Source: Marininema mesophilum (lineage in GTDB: Bacteria > Bacillota > Bacilli > Thermoactinomycetales > DSM-45169). From it: a stretch of 64,000 nucleotides of DNA. The notes below the pieces were generated by a model. The model saw nothing but the letters and a program-made list of their open reading frames with translations. It made no database searches and was not told where the DNA came from. This document shows, one piece after another, positions 8,638-16,366 of this stretch. A program made the translations under genes and the position numbers. Positions within the stretch are counted from its first letter, which is position 1. Every line of letters begins with the position of its first letter. The DNA lies in NCBI RefSeq assembly GCF_900106775.1, contig NZ_FNNQ01000002.1:238374-302373 (forward strand), written 5' to 3'.

Positions 8638-10164
8638 TTACCCACTTAAATGGGAGGCAACGACTTGGCGAAGCTGGCCGCTTTGGATCAACACTACAGC
8701 CGCAACCATATCGGCTCCGCTTTCACGGTCATCACCAAGAGGGGGGATGACCTTGCGGATATGATCATAGGCAGGTTGGGTACCTGCTCCTAACAATCCT
8801 GTGCCAAATTCGAGGGCTTGGGAAGCGCAGATGGATTCAATGGCGAGGACATGGGTGACGTTACGGATGACTTGGTGCAATTTGCGCGTACCGAAAGCTC
8901 CCATACTCACATGATCCTCTTGATTAGCCGAGGAGGGGATGGAGTCCACCGAAGCAGGGTGGCAGAGGGTTTTATTTTCCGAGACGAGAGAAGCCGCAGT
9001 ATACTGGAGGATCATGTACCCGGAGTGAAGTCCGCCCTGTTGGGTCAAAAAGGCAGGGAGCCCCGATAGCTGAGGGTTGACCAACCGTTCAGTACGGCGT
9101 TCAGAGATGTTAGCAAGCTCTGCCATAGCGATGGAGAGGAAGTCGGCCGCTAAGGCGAGGGGCTGGCCATGGAAATTGCCTCCGGAAATTACTTCCCTCT
9201 CCTCAGCAAAAAGTAAGGGATTATCGGTTGCGGCGTTGAGTTCCCGTTCCACAATGTGTTTAACATGGACAAAGGTATCCCGGCTTGCCCCATGGACTTG
9301 AGGGATACACCGGAGGCTGTAAGCATCCTGTACGCGCTTTTCACCAGGTTGGGTAACTCGCTCACTCCCCTGGAGCAAGTTTCTGAGTTGAGTGGCACAA
9401 GCGATTTGCCCCACCTGGCCACGAGCTTCATGGAGAAGAGGATGATAGGCATGGGGAATCCCGTTCAATGCTTCTACAGTTAAGGCTGAGATGATGTCAG
9501 CGGCATTGATGAGCTCCTCTGCTTTTAACAAAGAGATGGAAAGGAGGCTCGCCATCAGCTGAGTACCATTGATCAAGGCGAGTCCTTCTTTAGCTTCTAA
9601 CACAAGCGGTGTAAGGTTCTGTTTTTGGAGAACAACCTGAGCTTCTTGTTTTTCTCCTTGGAATTGAACCATTCCTTCTCCGATCAATGGCAATGCCATA
9701 TGAGCAAGGGGAGCTAAGTCACCACTTGCTCCGAGGGAGCCTTGACTGGGAACGATGGGATGAATGCCTTCATTGAGGAAGGTGAGTAGTCGTTCAACAA
9801 CGATGGGTCGAATACCAGAATGTCCTTTCGCAAGGGCATTGGCGCGAAGGAGCATCATCCCGCGGACAGCCTCTTCCGACAGGGGTTCTCCCACCCCGCA
9901 GGCGTGACTCACGATGAGGTTGCGTTGCAAATCTTGTACTTGGGAGTGGTCGATTAAGGTGTCACTAAATTTACCAAAGCCAGTAGTAATTCCATAAACG
10001 GTATCACCGGCTTTTAACAACGATTCCACCATTTCTCGAGAACGGCTCATCTGCTGGATAGCATCGGGGTGAAGACGCACAGGGCGAGCGTGAAGAACCA
10101 CTTCGCGAAAAGCTTGCAAGGTGAGGGAGTGGCCATCTAAGATGATGGGATCTGCCTGGGTCAT
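8638..10164 (-). CDS. hutH: Histidine ammonia-lyase
   Basis: Converts L-histidine to trans-urocanate and ammonia, the first step of histidine breakdown. 508 residues, matching the usual family length, when started at the ATG at 10164, which has aaaggaggaaagcgc before it. The MIO cofactor triad Ala-Ser-Gly is in GSLGASGDLAPL. Other active-site blocks are YGITTGFGKF (Tyr), RNLIVSHACGVG, NGTQLM, SANQEDHVSMG. The rest of the hut pathway is not in the window. In-frame codons continue 46 residues upstream to another ATG with its own ribosome site at 10302; that extension crosses a terminator-like hairpin and is treated as a leader. Confidence 0.95.
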   Translation of the reverse strand: MTQADPIILDGHSLTLQAFREVVLHARPVRLHPDAIQQMSRSREMVESLLKAGDTVYGITTGFGKFSDTLIDHSQVQDLQRNLIVSHACGVGEPLSEEAVRGMMLLRANALAKGHSGIRPIVVERLLTFLNEGIHPIVPSQGSLGASGDLAPLAHMALPLIGEGMVQFQGEKQEAQVVLQKQNLTPLVLEAKEGLALINGTQLMASLLSISLLKAEELINAADIISALTVEALNGIPHAYHPLLHEARGQVGQIACATQLRNLLQGSERVTQPGEKRVQDAYSLRCIPQVHGASRDTFVHVKHIVERELNAATDNPLLFAEEREVISGGNFHGQPLALAADFLSIAMAELANISERRTERLVNPQLSGLPAFLTQQGGLHSGYMILQYTAASLVSENKTLCHPASVDSIPSSANQEDHVSMGAFGTRKLHQVIRNVTHVLAIESICASQALEFGTGLLGAGTQPAYDHIRKVIPPLGDDRESGADMVAAVVLIQSGQLRQVVASHLSG

Positions 10165-10302
10165 CGGTGCGCTTTCCTCCTTTATTTGAGAAAAGTGTTC
10201 ATAGAAAAGGGGCATCGAGTCTGTAGTCTCGATCCCCCTTTTTGCCTCATATGTGTTTGTACGCCCATCGGTTATCGTAGGCGGATGAGAATGCTTCGTC
10301 AT
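10165..10302 (-). promoter_or_regulatory. hutH leader: possible attenuator hairpin inside an in-frame leader peptide
   Basis: On the minus strand a stem aaaagggg(g)atcgag / ctcgatgcccctttt (10204-10244) ends in a short T-run, like an intrinsic terminator. The region also reads as 46 codons in frame with hutH, starting at an ATG (10302) with aagggag upstream and beginning MTKHSHPP. In Bacillus subtilis hutH expression is controlled by HutP antitermination at a leader terminator; this could be an analogous site. No HutP gene is visible here. Confidence 0.45.
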
Positions 10303-10391
10303 GTTATTGTACTCCCTTCAAGCCAGTGGGTTCCAAGAAATGAACCAATAAAAATGAGATGATAAAGAATGACTTTACTCTTTTCCCTACG

Positions 10392-10413
10392 ACTAGGTGG
10401 AATTCCTCCTAGT
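10392..10413. promoter_or_regulatory. 22-bp near-perfect palindrome upstream of hutH
   Basis: actaggtggaattcctcct plus agt is self-complementary except one symmetric pair. It abuts a minus-strand TATACT (10416-10411), so it could be an operator at a hutH promoter; no good -35 box is seen. Confidence 0.35.
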
Positions 10414-10443
10414 ATACTTTGAGAAATTTAGAAGAGAGCATGA

Positions 10444-10590
10444 TGGATCCTGTTTAATCGGAAAGCAACTGGCAGAGACGAGAGTTGCCGCTTCTACTCC
10501 ACCTCAGACTTTGAGGAATTCGTCGCTAAGGTGGAAGAGGTAGGAGGAGAAGAGGCGAAAATAGTCGAATCGGCAGAGTGGTTGTATTAA
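10444..10590 (+). pseudogene. 48-codon gene remnant, unrecognised
   Basis: An open frame without a start codon, preceded directly by TGA, reads WILFNRKATGRDESCRF...EEFVAKVEEVGGEEAKIVESAEWLY. Its composition is protein-like (acidic amphipathic helix), but there is no start or ribosome site. It is probably the 3' end of a lost gene at the left edge of the island. I do not recognise the family. Confidence 0.35.
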
Positions 10591-10683
10591 AAGCCGTTCA
10601 TCCCCCCAAGGGATAACGGCTAAATTGGCCAGCTGGTAGCGCCCCTTATTGTTCGGCTATTTATCGGACGGCAAAAATAAGAC

Positions 10684-10716
10684 AAAAAGCTGATCCTCCT
10701 AGAGATCAGCTTTTTT
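10684..10716. terminator. Bidirectional terminator at the left edge of the secreted-protein island
   Basis: Arms aaaagctgatc and gatcagctttttt. It can serve the minus-strand gene that ends at 10730. Confidence 0.8.
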
Positions 10717-10729
10717 CGTCAAATAAGGC

Positions 10730-11125
10730 TTAGGTGGAGAAATTATAGAAGTTTACTGTGGTTTGTTGAGAGTTATCTTTAGTTAGGACAAATTCTGCTC
10801 TGTTATTTGAACCATCAACAAACCCCCCAACATTATAAAACTCTCCACCTCCTCCATCTTTTACAGTGACCTTGCCTACATATTGAAAACCATCCGGATC
10901 TTCTTCCCATAACCAGTAAGTTCCATTAACGGCGGTTGAAGCTGACTTAAAGGTAAACTTGAAACTTCCTCCACTAGATTTAGCTACTGAACTTTGATCT
11001 GTAAATGTACTACTTCCTATATAATCCCAAAATTGAGCTTGGTAATCATCTGCAAATGATGCAGATGGCATTAATAGAGAAGCAGCTACAACAGCAATCA
11101 TAGCAGATATTTTTTTGAATATCAT
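10730..11125 (-). CDS. Small secreted protein, family A copy 1
   Basis: 131 residues with a classical signal peptide (MIFKKISAMIAVVAASLLM, cleavage probably after PSASFA). The mature part, about 105 residues, is rich in Ser, Thr, Gly and aromatic residues with alternating patterns suggesting a beta-sandwich: SSGGSFKFTFKS, GTYWLWEEDPDG, YNVGGFVDGSNNRAEFVL. No cysteines. The 132-residue protein at 11738 is a clear paralog, sharing the signal peptide, GTYWLWE, GGxVDGSNN and KNNS/KDNS blocks, and the two genes share about 90 bases of upstream sequence. Ribosome site aaaggtgg precedes the ATG. Function unknown; export to wall or medium is the only safe inference. Confidence 0.75.
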   Translation of the reverse strand: MIFKKISAMIAVVAASLLMPSASFADDYQAQFWDYIGSSTFTDQSSVAKSSGGSFKFTFKSASTAVNGTYWLWEEDPDGFQYVGKVTVKDGGGGEFYNVGGFVDGSNNRAEFVLTKDNSQQTTVNFYNFST

Positions 11126-11283
11126 GATAAAACCACCTTTTTGTTATATTTTACCTTCGAAAACATTATATACAATATAAACAAAAAGTCAATTCTGTTT
11201 TTTCTTAAAATTAATTCATATTTATAATTAATGCGTCAGTAATCTGAATAATCAGTTATAATGATCTCAAATCAAGGAGCTGG

Positions 11284-11616
11284 TGAAGGTCCCATCTATT
11301 CGAATTCGCTCAGTCCAAAAGGAATTCAAGGGAAATCATATGACACTTACCGTAACCACAAAGAATAACCATGTCGGGTTTGATGTGTACAAAAGCGATG
11401 GCTTTCGCGTATATCATGTAATGGGGGAACAGTGACAGAGAGGGAACAATCAAACGTTATGTTACAGATACCGGAGGAAGCTATACGATTCACTTAGAAT
11501 GTCAAGAGACCTTCTGGAATGACAATGATTGTGATGCTGTAGCCCGAACTTCATCCTGCATATTAATATCTTATCTCTCAAAGAATAAGGCTATCGATAC
11601 TGTTTACAATGGCTAA
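11284..11616 (+). pseudogene. Frameshifted secreted-type protein gene
   Basis: Two overlapping frames join if one base is removed from the GGGGG run at 11423-11427. The first reads FKGNHMTLTVTTKNNHVGF DVYKSDGF-type sequence to MG, the second continues with EGTIKRYVTDTGGSYTIHLEC and ends at TAA 11614. The restored product resembles in layout (beta strands, then Tyr-x-Leu-x-Cys near the C-terminus) the secreted protein at 16892. No signal peptide is found upstream, so the gene appears both truncated and frameshifted, unless the G-run is a sequencing error. Confidence 0.55.
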
Positions 11617-11646
11617 TTCTTTGAGTCATATTTTATATATGTTACG

Positions 11647-11697
11647 ACGTTGGCCAACATGCTTTTCACCTCGAAAAGTGTTGGCCAACGTTTTTTT
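11647..11697 (+). terminator. Intrinsic terminator of the 11284 pseudogene
   Basis: Arms acgttggccaaca and tgttggccaacg, followed by seven T. Confidence 0.85.
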
Positions 11698-11737
11698 GTC
11701 TTTGTTCGCTTATTTAATATAAAATATTCTAACTTAT

Positions 11738-12136
11738 TCAATCATAGAATTTTACTGTGGCTGTTTTAGAGTTATTTTTCATTAGGAGAAATTCTGCTTT
11801 GTTATTTGAACCATCAACATACCCCCCAATACCATAAAACACTGCACATGGATGCGTACCAGCGCTTATAGTGACCTCGCCTGCAAGTTGATGATCATCA
11901 CCATCATCTTCCCATAACCAGTAGGTTCCAGGAACGATGGTTGAAGTTTGGCTAAAGCAAAATTGGAAATTTCCGCCACTAGATTGAACTGTTGAACTTT
12001 GAGTTGTAAATGTACTCTTTCCTACATAATCCCAACCTTGAGCATTGAAACCATCTGCAAATGATGCAGATGGCATTAATAGGGAAGCAGCCACTGCACC
12101 AACAGCAATCATAGCAGATATTTTTTTGAATATCAT
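11738..12136 (-). CDS. Small secreted protein, family A copy 2
   Basis: 132 residues, paralog of the protein ending at 10730. The signal peptide is nearly the same but with a small insertion (MIAVGAVAASLLM). The mature protein keeps SSGGNFQFCFSQ, GTYWLWEDDGDD and GIGGYVDGSNNKAEF, and unlike copy 1 has two cysteines (FCF and HPCAVF), which could form a disulfide outside the cell. The upstream 85 bases are almost identical to those of copy 1, so promoter and gene were duplicated together. Same orientation, separated by the 11284 pseudogene on the other strand. Function unknown. Confidence 0.75.
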   Translation of the reverse strand: MIFKKISAMIAVGAVAASLLMPSASFADGFNAQGWDYVGKSTFTTQSSTVQSSGGNFQFCFSQTSTIVPGTYWLWEDDGDDHQLAGEVTISAGTHPCAVFYGIGGYVDGSNNKAEFLLMKNNSKTATVKFYD

Positions 12137-12218
12137 GCTAAAACCACCTTTTTGCTATATTTTACCTTCGAATACATTATATACAATATGAACAAAAAAT
12201 CAATTCTGTTTTTTCATT

Positions 12219-12257
12219 AAAAAAGGAGTGCCAGGTAAAATCCTGGCACTCCTTTTT
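12219..12257. terminator. Strong bidirectional hairpin
   Basis: Arms aaaaaggagtgccagg and cctggcactccttttt with a six-base loop. It lies upstream of family A copy 2 on the minus strand and would stop read-through into it. Confidence 0.8.
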
Positions 12258-12453
12258 GCGGCCACTTGTAGATTGACAATAAAGTTATTTAATTTTAAAA
12301 CCTCAAACACGTACCCCCGTCCTGATTTTAGAGGTGAAATAAGGTCTTTATTGCTTCCTACGTATTTCTTTTTGATCCACCCATATGAAACTCGTTCGGA
12401 CCTTAAAGAGAGACACACTTGGTGTGAACCCGTGGGCTGTACCCATATGAGAT

Positions 12454-12479
12454 AGACCCCCATCTAAAGATGGGGGTCT
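12454..12479. terminator. Hairpin downstream of family B copy 1
   Basis: Arms agacccccatct and agatgggggtct with a two-base loop, in the 3' region of the minus-strand gene ending at 12524. The same hairpin recurs, enlarged, at 17915-17960. Confidence 0.7.
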
Positions 12480-12523
12480 TGTGATGTAATCAGTGGGGAA
12501 GGCTTTTACACGGAGTGCCATCT

Positions 12524-12928
12524 CTATTTGACATCAACCGATACATAACCAGAATAGTAGTAACTGTCGTATTTATCTCTGATGTCTACATAATAGGTTC
12601 CAGCTTTCATATCAGTAAATTCCGCTGCCATACTTAAATTTTTCCAAGAAGTGCAACTACCGCTGGAGGAGCTGCATAGTCTTGCATCCAAAGAAGAAGG
12701 GCTGCCGTCGCTTTTCTCTCCTGTGCTTTTCTTCACTTTCTCTAGTGCAGATACTCTCACTTGTACATTTTTATCGGAATTAGTAGTTTTAATCGTTTCT
12801 TCGTATTTTCCGTCTTCTGTTTTGAAATATTTCCATCCGTAAAAGTTATCCGCATAGGCTGGTACTGCACTCACAACCATGAAAGTAAACAGAGCCACAA
12901 ATAGAATTGCCATTTTTCTTACATTCAT
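12524..12928 (-). CDS. Small secreted protein, family B copy 1
   Basis: 134 residues from the ATG at 12928 (a TTG one codon earlier is possible); aaaggtggggg precedes it. Signal peptide MNVRKMAILFVALFTFMVV ends with cleavage after VPAYA. The mature part is about 107 residues: a Tyr/Phe-rich start, KTEDGKYEETIKTT, Lys-rich strand, a small disulfide loop RLCSSSSGSCTSWKNL, then FTDMKAGTYYVDIRDKYDSYYYSGYVSV. The last block looks like the edge strands of a PPC-type beta-sandwich, which is only a fold guess. Five genes of this family lie on the minus strand between 12.5 and 19.7 kb. No catalytic motif. Confidence 0.78.
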   Translation of the reverse strand: MNVRKMAILFVALFTFMVVSAVPAYADNFYGWKYFKTEDGKYEETIKTTNSDKNVQVRVSALEKVKKSTGEKSDGSPSSLDARLCSSSSGSCTSWKNLSMAAEFTDMKAGTYYVDIRDKYDSYYYSGYVSVDVK

Positions 12929-13065
12929 CAAAATACCCCCACCTTTTCTTAATTTTAGTTCTCACTACACCTAAATTGTAGGAAAGTTGTTAATTGAAGT
13001 CAATTAATTCGAGTATTTTTGATTATATAGCAAGAGCCCTGCCACTACCCTTTTTCTTACCTTGA

Positions 13066-13173
13066 TGGCTATGTGCTGTGACCCTAATCCGAGAACGATT
13101 TGGCGAACAAAGTATATTCCTAGCTCAATCCTGGCAGGGATGGGGCCACTTGCTTGTTTTTTTATCAAAATAA
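13066..13173 (+). pseudogene. C-terminal fragment of a DinB/UvrX-type polymerase gene, copy 1
   Basis: The frame after TGA at 13063 reads LIRERFGEQSIFLAQSWQG and then ends at TAA 13171. It aligns with IRDRFGTQSIFLAQSLSEA near the C-terminus of the polymerase encoded at 7198. Nucleotide similarity to that gene is only moderate, so the fragment comes from a different paralog. It lies opposite to the family B genes in their spacer. Confidence 0.6.
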
Positions 13174-13275
13174 TACTATCATGATGAAAATAGTAGAGTA
13201 GGACGGAAATTTCCTATCCTACTCGGGGTCTTGTGATGTATTCAGTGGGGAAGGCTTTCACACGGAGTGCCGTCT

Positions 13276-13677
13276 CTATCTGACATAAACATTTACTAAA
13301 CCAGAGTAGTAGTAACTGTCGTATTTATCTCTGATGTCTGCATAATAGGTTCCGGCTTTCATATCAGTAAATTCCGCTGCCATACTTAAATTTTTCCAAG
13401 AAGTGCAATTCCCGCTGGAGGAGCTGCATAGTCTTACATCCAAAGAAGATGAGCTACCGTCGCTTTTCCCTCCTGTGCTTATCTTCACTTTCTTTATTTC
13501 AAATGCATACACTTGTACATTTTTCTCGGAACTAGTGGTTTTAAACGTATGATCGTATTTTCCGTCTTCTGTTTTGAAATAATTATTGCCGTAGTCTGTC
13601 GCATAGGCTGGTACTGCACTCACAACCATGAAAGTAAACAGAGCCACAAATAGAATTGCCATTTTTCTTGCATTCAT
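13276..13677 (-). CDS. Small secreted protein, family B copy 2
   Basis: 133 residues from the ATG at 13677, which has aaaaggtggg ahead; the frame extends upstream without a ribosome site. Signal peptide MNARKMAILFVALFTFMVV, cleavage after YA. The mature protein starts TDYGNNYFKTEDGKYDHTF and keeps the disulfide loop RLCSSSSGNCTSWKNL and the KAGTYYADIRDKYDSYYYSG block. It is closest to copy 5 (19238): both share YGNNYFKTEDGKYDHTFK and KKVKISTG. That pairing follows the segmental duplication. Function unknown. Confidence 0.78.
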   Translation of the reverse strand: MNARKMAILFVALFTFMVVSAVPAYATDYGNNYFKTEDGKYDHTFKTTSSEKNVQVYAFEIKKVKISTGGKSDGSSSSLDVRLCSSSSGNCTSWKNLSMAAEFTDMKAGTYYADIRDKYDSYYYSGLVNVYVR

Positions 13678-13925
13678 CAAAATATCCCACCTTTTCTCAA
13701 TTTTGGTTCCCACTACTTTACAGGCATCTGCATATTATTTCAATCTTTGAATATAGTCAATTTACTGAACTTGTCGAATTAACTTATATTAAAAAGAAAT
13801 ACGCCTAATAGCTCCCAATTACTTCTTTATCCAAGTTTTTTAAGGGTAATGAAACTTGTTATCCTTTAAAAAGGGCGCAAGAAAATACTTAACATGAACA
13901 ATCAAGTATGAAATCACCCTCCCCC

Positions 13926-14525
13926 TTTGCCTGTTTTGCTAGACTGCTTAATACCGCTTCAGGATTTCTCCTCTCGCTCCTTCCTGTTTTAGTACTAAGC
14001 TGAGTGAGCTGCTCCCCTTCGCCATGTACCAGGCTTTCCCTGGCTCGGACTACTACGAGAGCTCCGTCGCCATATTGGGTTTTCAGACTTTTAGTCATAG
14101 CCACTCAGGGCTGCCCAACTTAGGCGATCCCCATTTAGCTTCCATAGAACATGCTCACAATGGTTTCGGATGCGATGTTCGTCCATATCCTCTGATTGAG
14201 GGTGTGTCCTGTGTAGAGCCCTGTCAATGGTTGAACCATGTGACCATTGACACTACAAGACGCAACGTTTGCTACCACCTTCCGTTGCGGGCGACATTAT
14301 TCCCACTTGGACTGTCGTTCAAGCAATCCAGCTTTCATCCTTGTCCATTGCTACTCACCTCGCCCCTCAGTCGCGACTTGGTGGTTAGTCGACTTGGGAC
14401 TTTCCCAGCATGCTATTTTCCCCCTTTGGTTTCCCTCCAAGGTAGGCTGGGTGGTGACAGATCTTGTGGACTCTTTGATCCTCCGCTTGCTAATGCGGAT
14501 TTCTATAGACGCCTTATGGGCGCAC
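13926..14525 (-). mobile_element. Group II intron remnant, 5' part
   Basis: On the minus strand the element opens with GTGCGCCC at 14525, the usual group II 5' end. It continues with domain I-type sequence that I recognise from intron leaders (ggatcgcctaagttgggcag, then aatatggcgacggagctc), and reads into the start of the intron-encoded protein: from a GTG at 14104, MTKSLKTQYGDGALVVV, RESLVHGEGEQ and NPEAVLSSLAKQAKGEG. At that point, where reverse transcriptase sequence should continue, it jumps to the 3' flank GTGATTTCATA. The deletion boundary is a G-run. The matching 3' end is preserved at 19.9-20.2 kb next to the duplicate of the same flank. Confidence 0.72.
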
Positions 14526-14591
14526 TGGAACGCTGTCCTTGTCTGGATCAAGACGGTAGGGATCGCCATTTATAATGTACTTCATCGTGCC

Positions 14592-14654
14592 CAAGTAAAA
14601 GACCACTGTCCTATTGGTATTGTCCCCTAAAGGTAGACAGCGGTCTTTTACTTG
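14592..14654. repeat. Inverted repeat, 19-base arms
   Basis: Arms caagtaaaagaccactgtc (14592-14610) and gacagcggtcttttacttg (14636-14654) differ at one position. The inner sequence tgtcccctaaaggtagacag resembles an insertion-sequence terminal repeat, so this may be two IS ends left face to face. It could also work as a terminator. Confidence 0.5.
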
Positions 14655-14705
14655 TATATGTCCCTTGGTATCTCTGACAAACCAGAGGTAAAAACCAAAT
14701 TGCTT

Positions 14706-14807
14706 TTCCTTTACATAATATGATTTATGTAAAGGAATTTTCCGAAAATACTTGCTTTTTCTTGACATAACACGTAGAATGAAGATAGAAATTACCTTTA
14801 CATAACA
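14706..14807. promoter_or_regulatory. Repeated TTTACATAA half-sites before a membrane-protein gene
   Basis: A perfect inverted repeat ttcctttacataa / ttatgtaaaggaa (14706-14718, 14725-14737) is followed by cctttacataacac near 14794-14807 and a related gacataacac at 14764. A TTGACA lies at 14762-14767. The layout suggests a regulator binding site around a promoter. Confidence 0.45.
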
Positions 14808-14897
14808 CGAAGGAGTTGTCTTGTTACCGTTTCCTCTGCTAGGACTTTTATGGTTGTTGAGAGGCCGGGTTGAAAAAAGTGAGGGGAGGTCGTAAAC

Positions 14898-15296
14898 TTG
14901 ACTCTTTTTCTTCAAAGGACATTCAATGTAGTCGTCTATATAATCTCTCGATTGTTAGTATTACTCTTATTAACTGTTGTTACTATATACAGAAACATCA
15001 TCTTACTGCCGGTTTGGATTGGACGCTTAGTATCGTTTATCGTAACTCTTCCGGTCATATTTATGTCGTTGTTTGTTAGGATCGAGGTAATTTTTGTTTT
15101 TCTATTAATGACCGTGGATATCGCTTTTATCGTCTACCGCTGGGATGATTTTATGAGGGAACTTGTACAGTTAGGAACGCTCTCGTTCTGGATCGATCTC
15201 GCATATTTTGCGTTGCTAGCCGTGGTTATCGGAATAGTGATCGGGTACCGATTTAAAAGAGAAAACGAAAAAGAGAGAGAAAGGGAGGCTGTTTAA
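14898..15296 (+). CDS. Small integral membrane protein, unrecognised
   Basis: 132 residues from a TTG start with ggggaggt seven bases upstream. Three or four hydrophobic segments are visible: VVVYIISRLLVLLLLTVV (about 10-28), a middle LVSFIVTLPVIFMSLFV, VIFVFLLMTVDIAFIVY, and FWIDLAYFALLAVVIGIVIGY, ending in a charged tail KRENEKEREREAV. I do not recognise a family. It ends shortly before the recombinase gene and may be cotranscribed with it. The TTTACATAA repeats upstream are its likely control region. Membrane location is secure, role is not. Confidence 0.65.
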   Translation: MTLFLQRTFNVVVYIISRLLVLLLLTVVTIYRNIILLPVWIGRLVSFIVTLPVIFMSLFVRIEVIFVFLLMTVDIAFIVYRWDDFMRELVQLGTLSFWIDLAYFALLAVVIGIVIGYRFKRENEKEREREAV

Positions 15297-15408
15297 TGGG
15301 GATGGGTGACATGCAAAAAATCCCTTGGAATGCTTGATCCTTTCCACAGAAAAACTAAGTGACCGAAAGGGGGCAATAGGGCTCCCTTTCTTAAATGGAG
15401 GAACATCA

Positions 15409-16323
15409 GTGATCGAATTTATGGAATGGCTACGAGCGAATGGGAAGAGGAAAGAAACTCTAGATGCGTACGGGGCAGCAGTTAATGCATTGGCCACATG
15501 GTATGAGGAGCAATCCGATCGTGCGTTTGATCCTGATCAAGTGACAACCCGGGACCTTCACGATTGGATCGCCTACATGAAAACGGTCCAGCGGCGAGCA
15601 GACAGCACGGTGAATCAGCGGGTCGCAGCGATTAAAACTTATTGGAAATTCCTAATGGAAACCGAGAAAACGTCGTTGAATCAGGCTCAACCGATTCGGA
15701 TGAAGCGCTTGTCTGCTCTTAATCAGGCTCCTCGATGGCTGCCCCGTAAGCAGCAGTCCGATCTCCTTCACCTTGTAAAGAAAGAGAAAAATCCATGGAA
15801 AAGAACACGTAACTTGGCAATTATCCAGACCATGCTTCAAGCGGGGGTTCGCGTTTCAGAGGCGGCGGCGTTAGAGATGGATGATCTTGATTGGAAACGA
15901 AAACGCCTGATTATATGGAATGGTAAGGGAGGAAAGACCCGCAGAATAGAAATGAATTCCGATTTAATCCGTGCTTTCAAGGAGTGGGAAGAGCAACGTG
16001 GTGATGAACCATCGCTTTTTCTTTTTCTGAGCAACCGCGGGAAGGATCAAATGACAAGACAAGGCATTCATTACATGATCCGTCGATACTTTGATCAATT
16101 AGGGATTACAGGAGATGAGTTTTCCACCCATTCTCTCCGGCACTCGTTTTGTAAAAATCTGATTGATGCACGTTCAAAAGATCCACAGTTGGAGCGGATA
16201 AGAATTACATTGGTAGCTGAATTGGCAGGTCATGAGAGTTTAGAAACCACTCGTAGGTACGTTACTCCCAGTGAACAGGACCGGAGAAGAGCTATAGAGA
16301 GTATATCGGAGGAGAAAGAGTGA
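15409..16323 (+). CDS. Tyrosine recombinase (XerC/XerD-like integrase)
   Basis: Site-specific recombinase of 304 residues from GTG at 15409, which follows tggaggaacatca. An upstream in-frame ATG lacks a ribosome site. N-terminal SAM-like core-binding domain covers about 1-100 (FMEWLRANGKRKETLDAYG), with the catalytic domain after it. Catalytic set: Arg in AGVRVSEAAAL, Lys in NGKGGKTRRI, H-x-x-R in HSLRHSF, His in LAGHESLETT, nucleophile Tyr in RRYVTPS. All residues are present, so it could be active. No attachment sites were identified. Its place inside an island full of duplicated genes makes it a candidate for past mobility, but chromosomal Xer-like proteins of this size are also common. 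Confidence 0.85.
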   Translation: MIEFMEWLRANGKRKETLDAYGAAVNALATWYEEQSDRAFDPDQVTTRDLHDWIAYMKTVQRRADSTVNQRVAAIKTYWKFLMETEKTSLNQAQPIRMKRLSALNQAPRWLPRKQQSDLLHLVKKEKNPWKRTRNLAIIQTMLQAGVRVSEAAALEMDDLDWKRKRLIIWNGKGGKTRRIEMNSDLIRAFKEWEEQRGDEPSLFLFLSNRGKDQMTRQGIHYMIRRYFDQLGITGDEFSTHSLRHSFCKNLIDARSKDPQLERIRITLVAELAGHESLETTRRYVTPSEQDRRRAIESISEEKE

Positions 16324-16366
16324 TCGTTAAAGCCATTAAACGGAAGGGTTATGGAGGGGGAGAAGG

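Larger units (their letters stand above)
12524..13925. repeat. Segmental duplication, copy 1 (direct repeat with 18543-19903)
   Basis: The unit holds two family B genes, the spacer with a DinB-like fragment, and about 200 bases upstream of the second gene. Spacer and flank are almost identical to those at 18.95-19.24 and 19.66-19.90 kb, with scattered substitutions and small indels. The repeat ends where the group II intron pieces begin. Confidence 0.85.

Noticed and set aside
12200..12463. Minus-strand frame of 87 codons between secreted families A and B
   Set aside because: It reads through the strong terminator at 12219-12257 and has no ribosome site; part may be an old gene remnant but cannot be supported.
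14024..14630. Plus-strand open frames of 183 and 127 codons
   Set aside because: They run antisense through the group II intron remnant, whose minus strand carries recognisable intron and maturase sequence. No ribosome sites.
14514..14915. Minus-strand frame of 133 codons across 14.5-14.9 kb
   Set aside because: It crosses the operator-like repeats and the IS-like inverted repeat. Only its last part (upstream of the intron start) looks like possible old exon sequence, so I do not call a gene.
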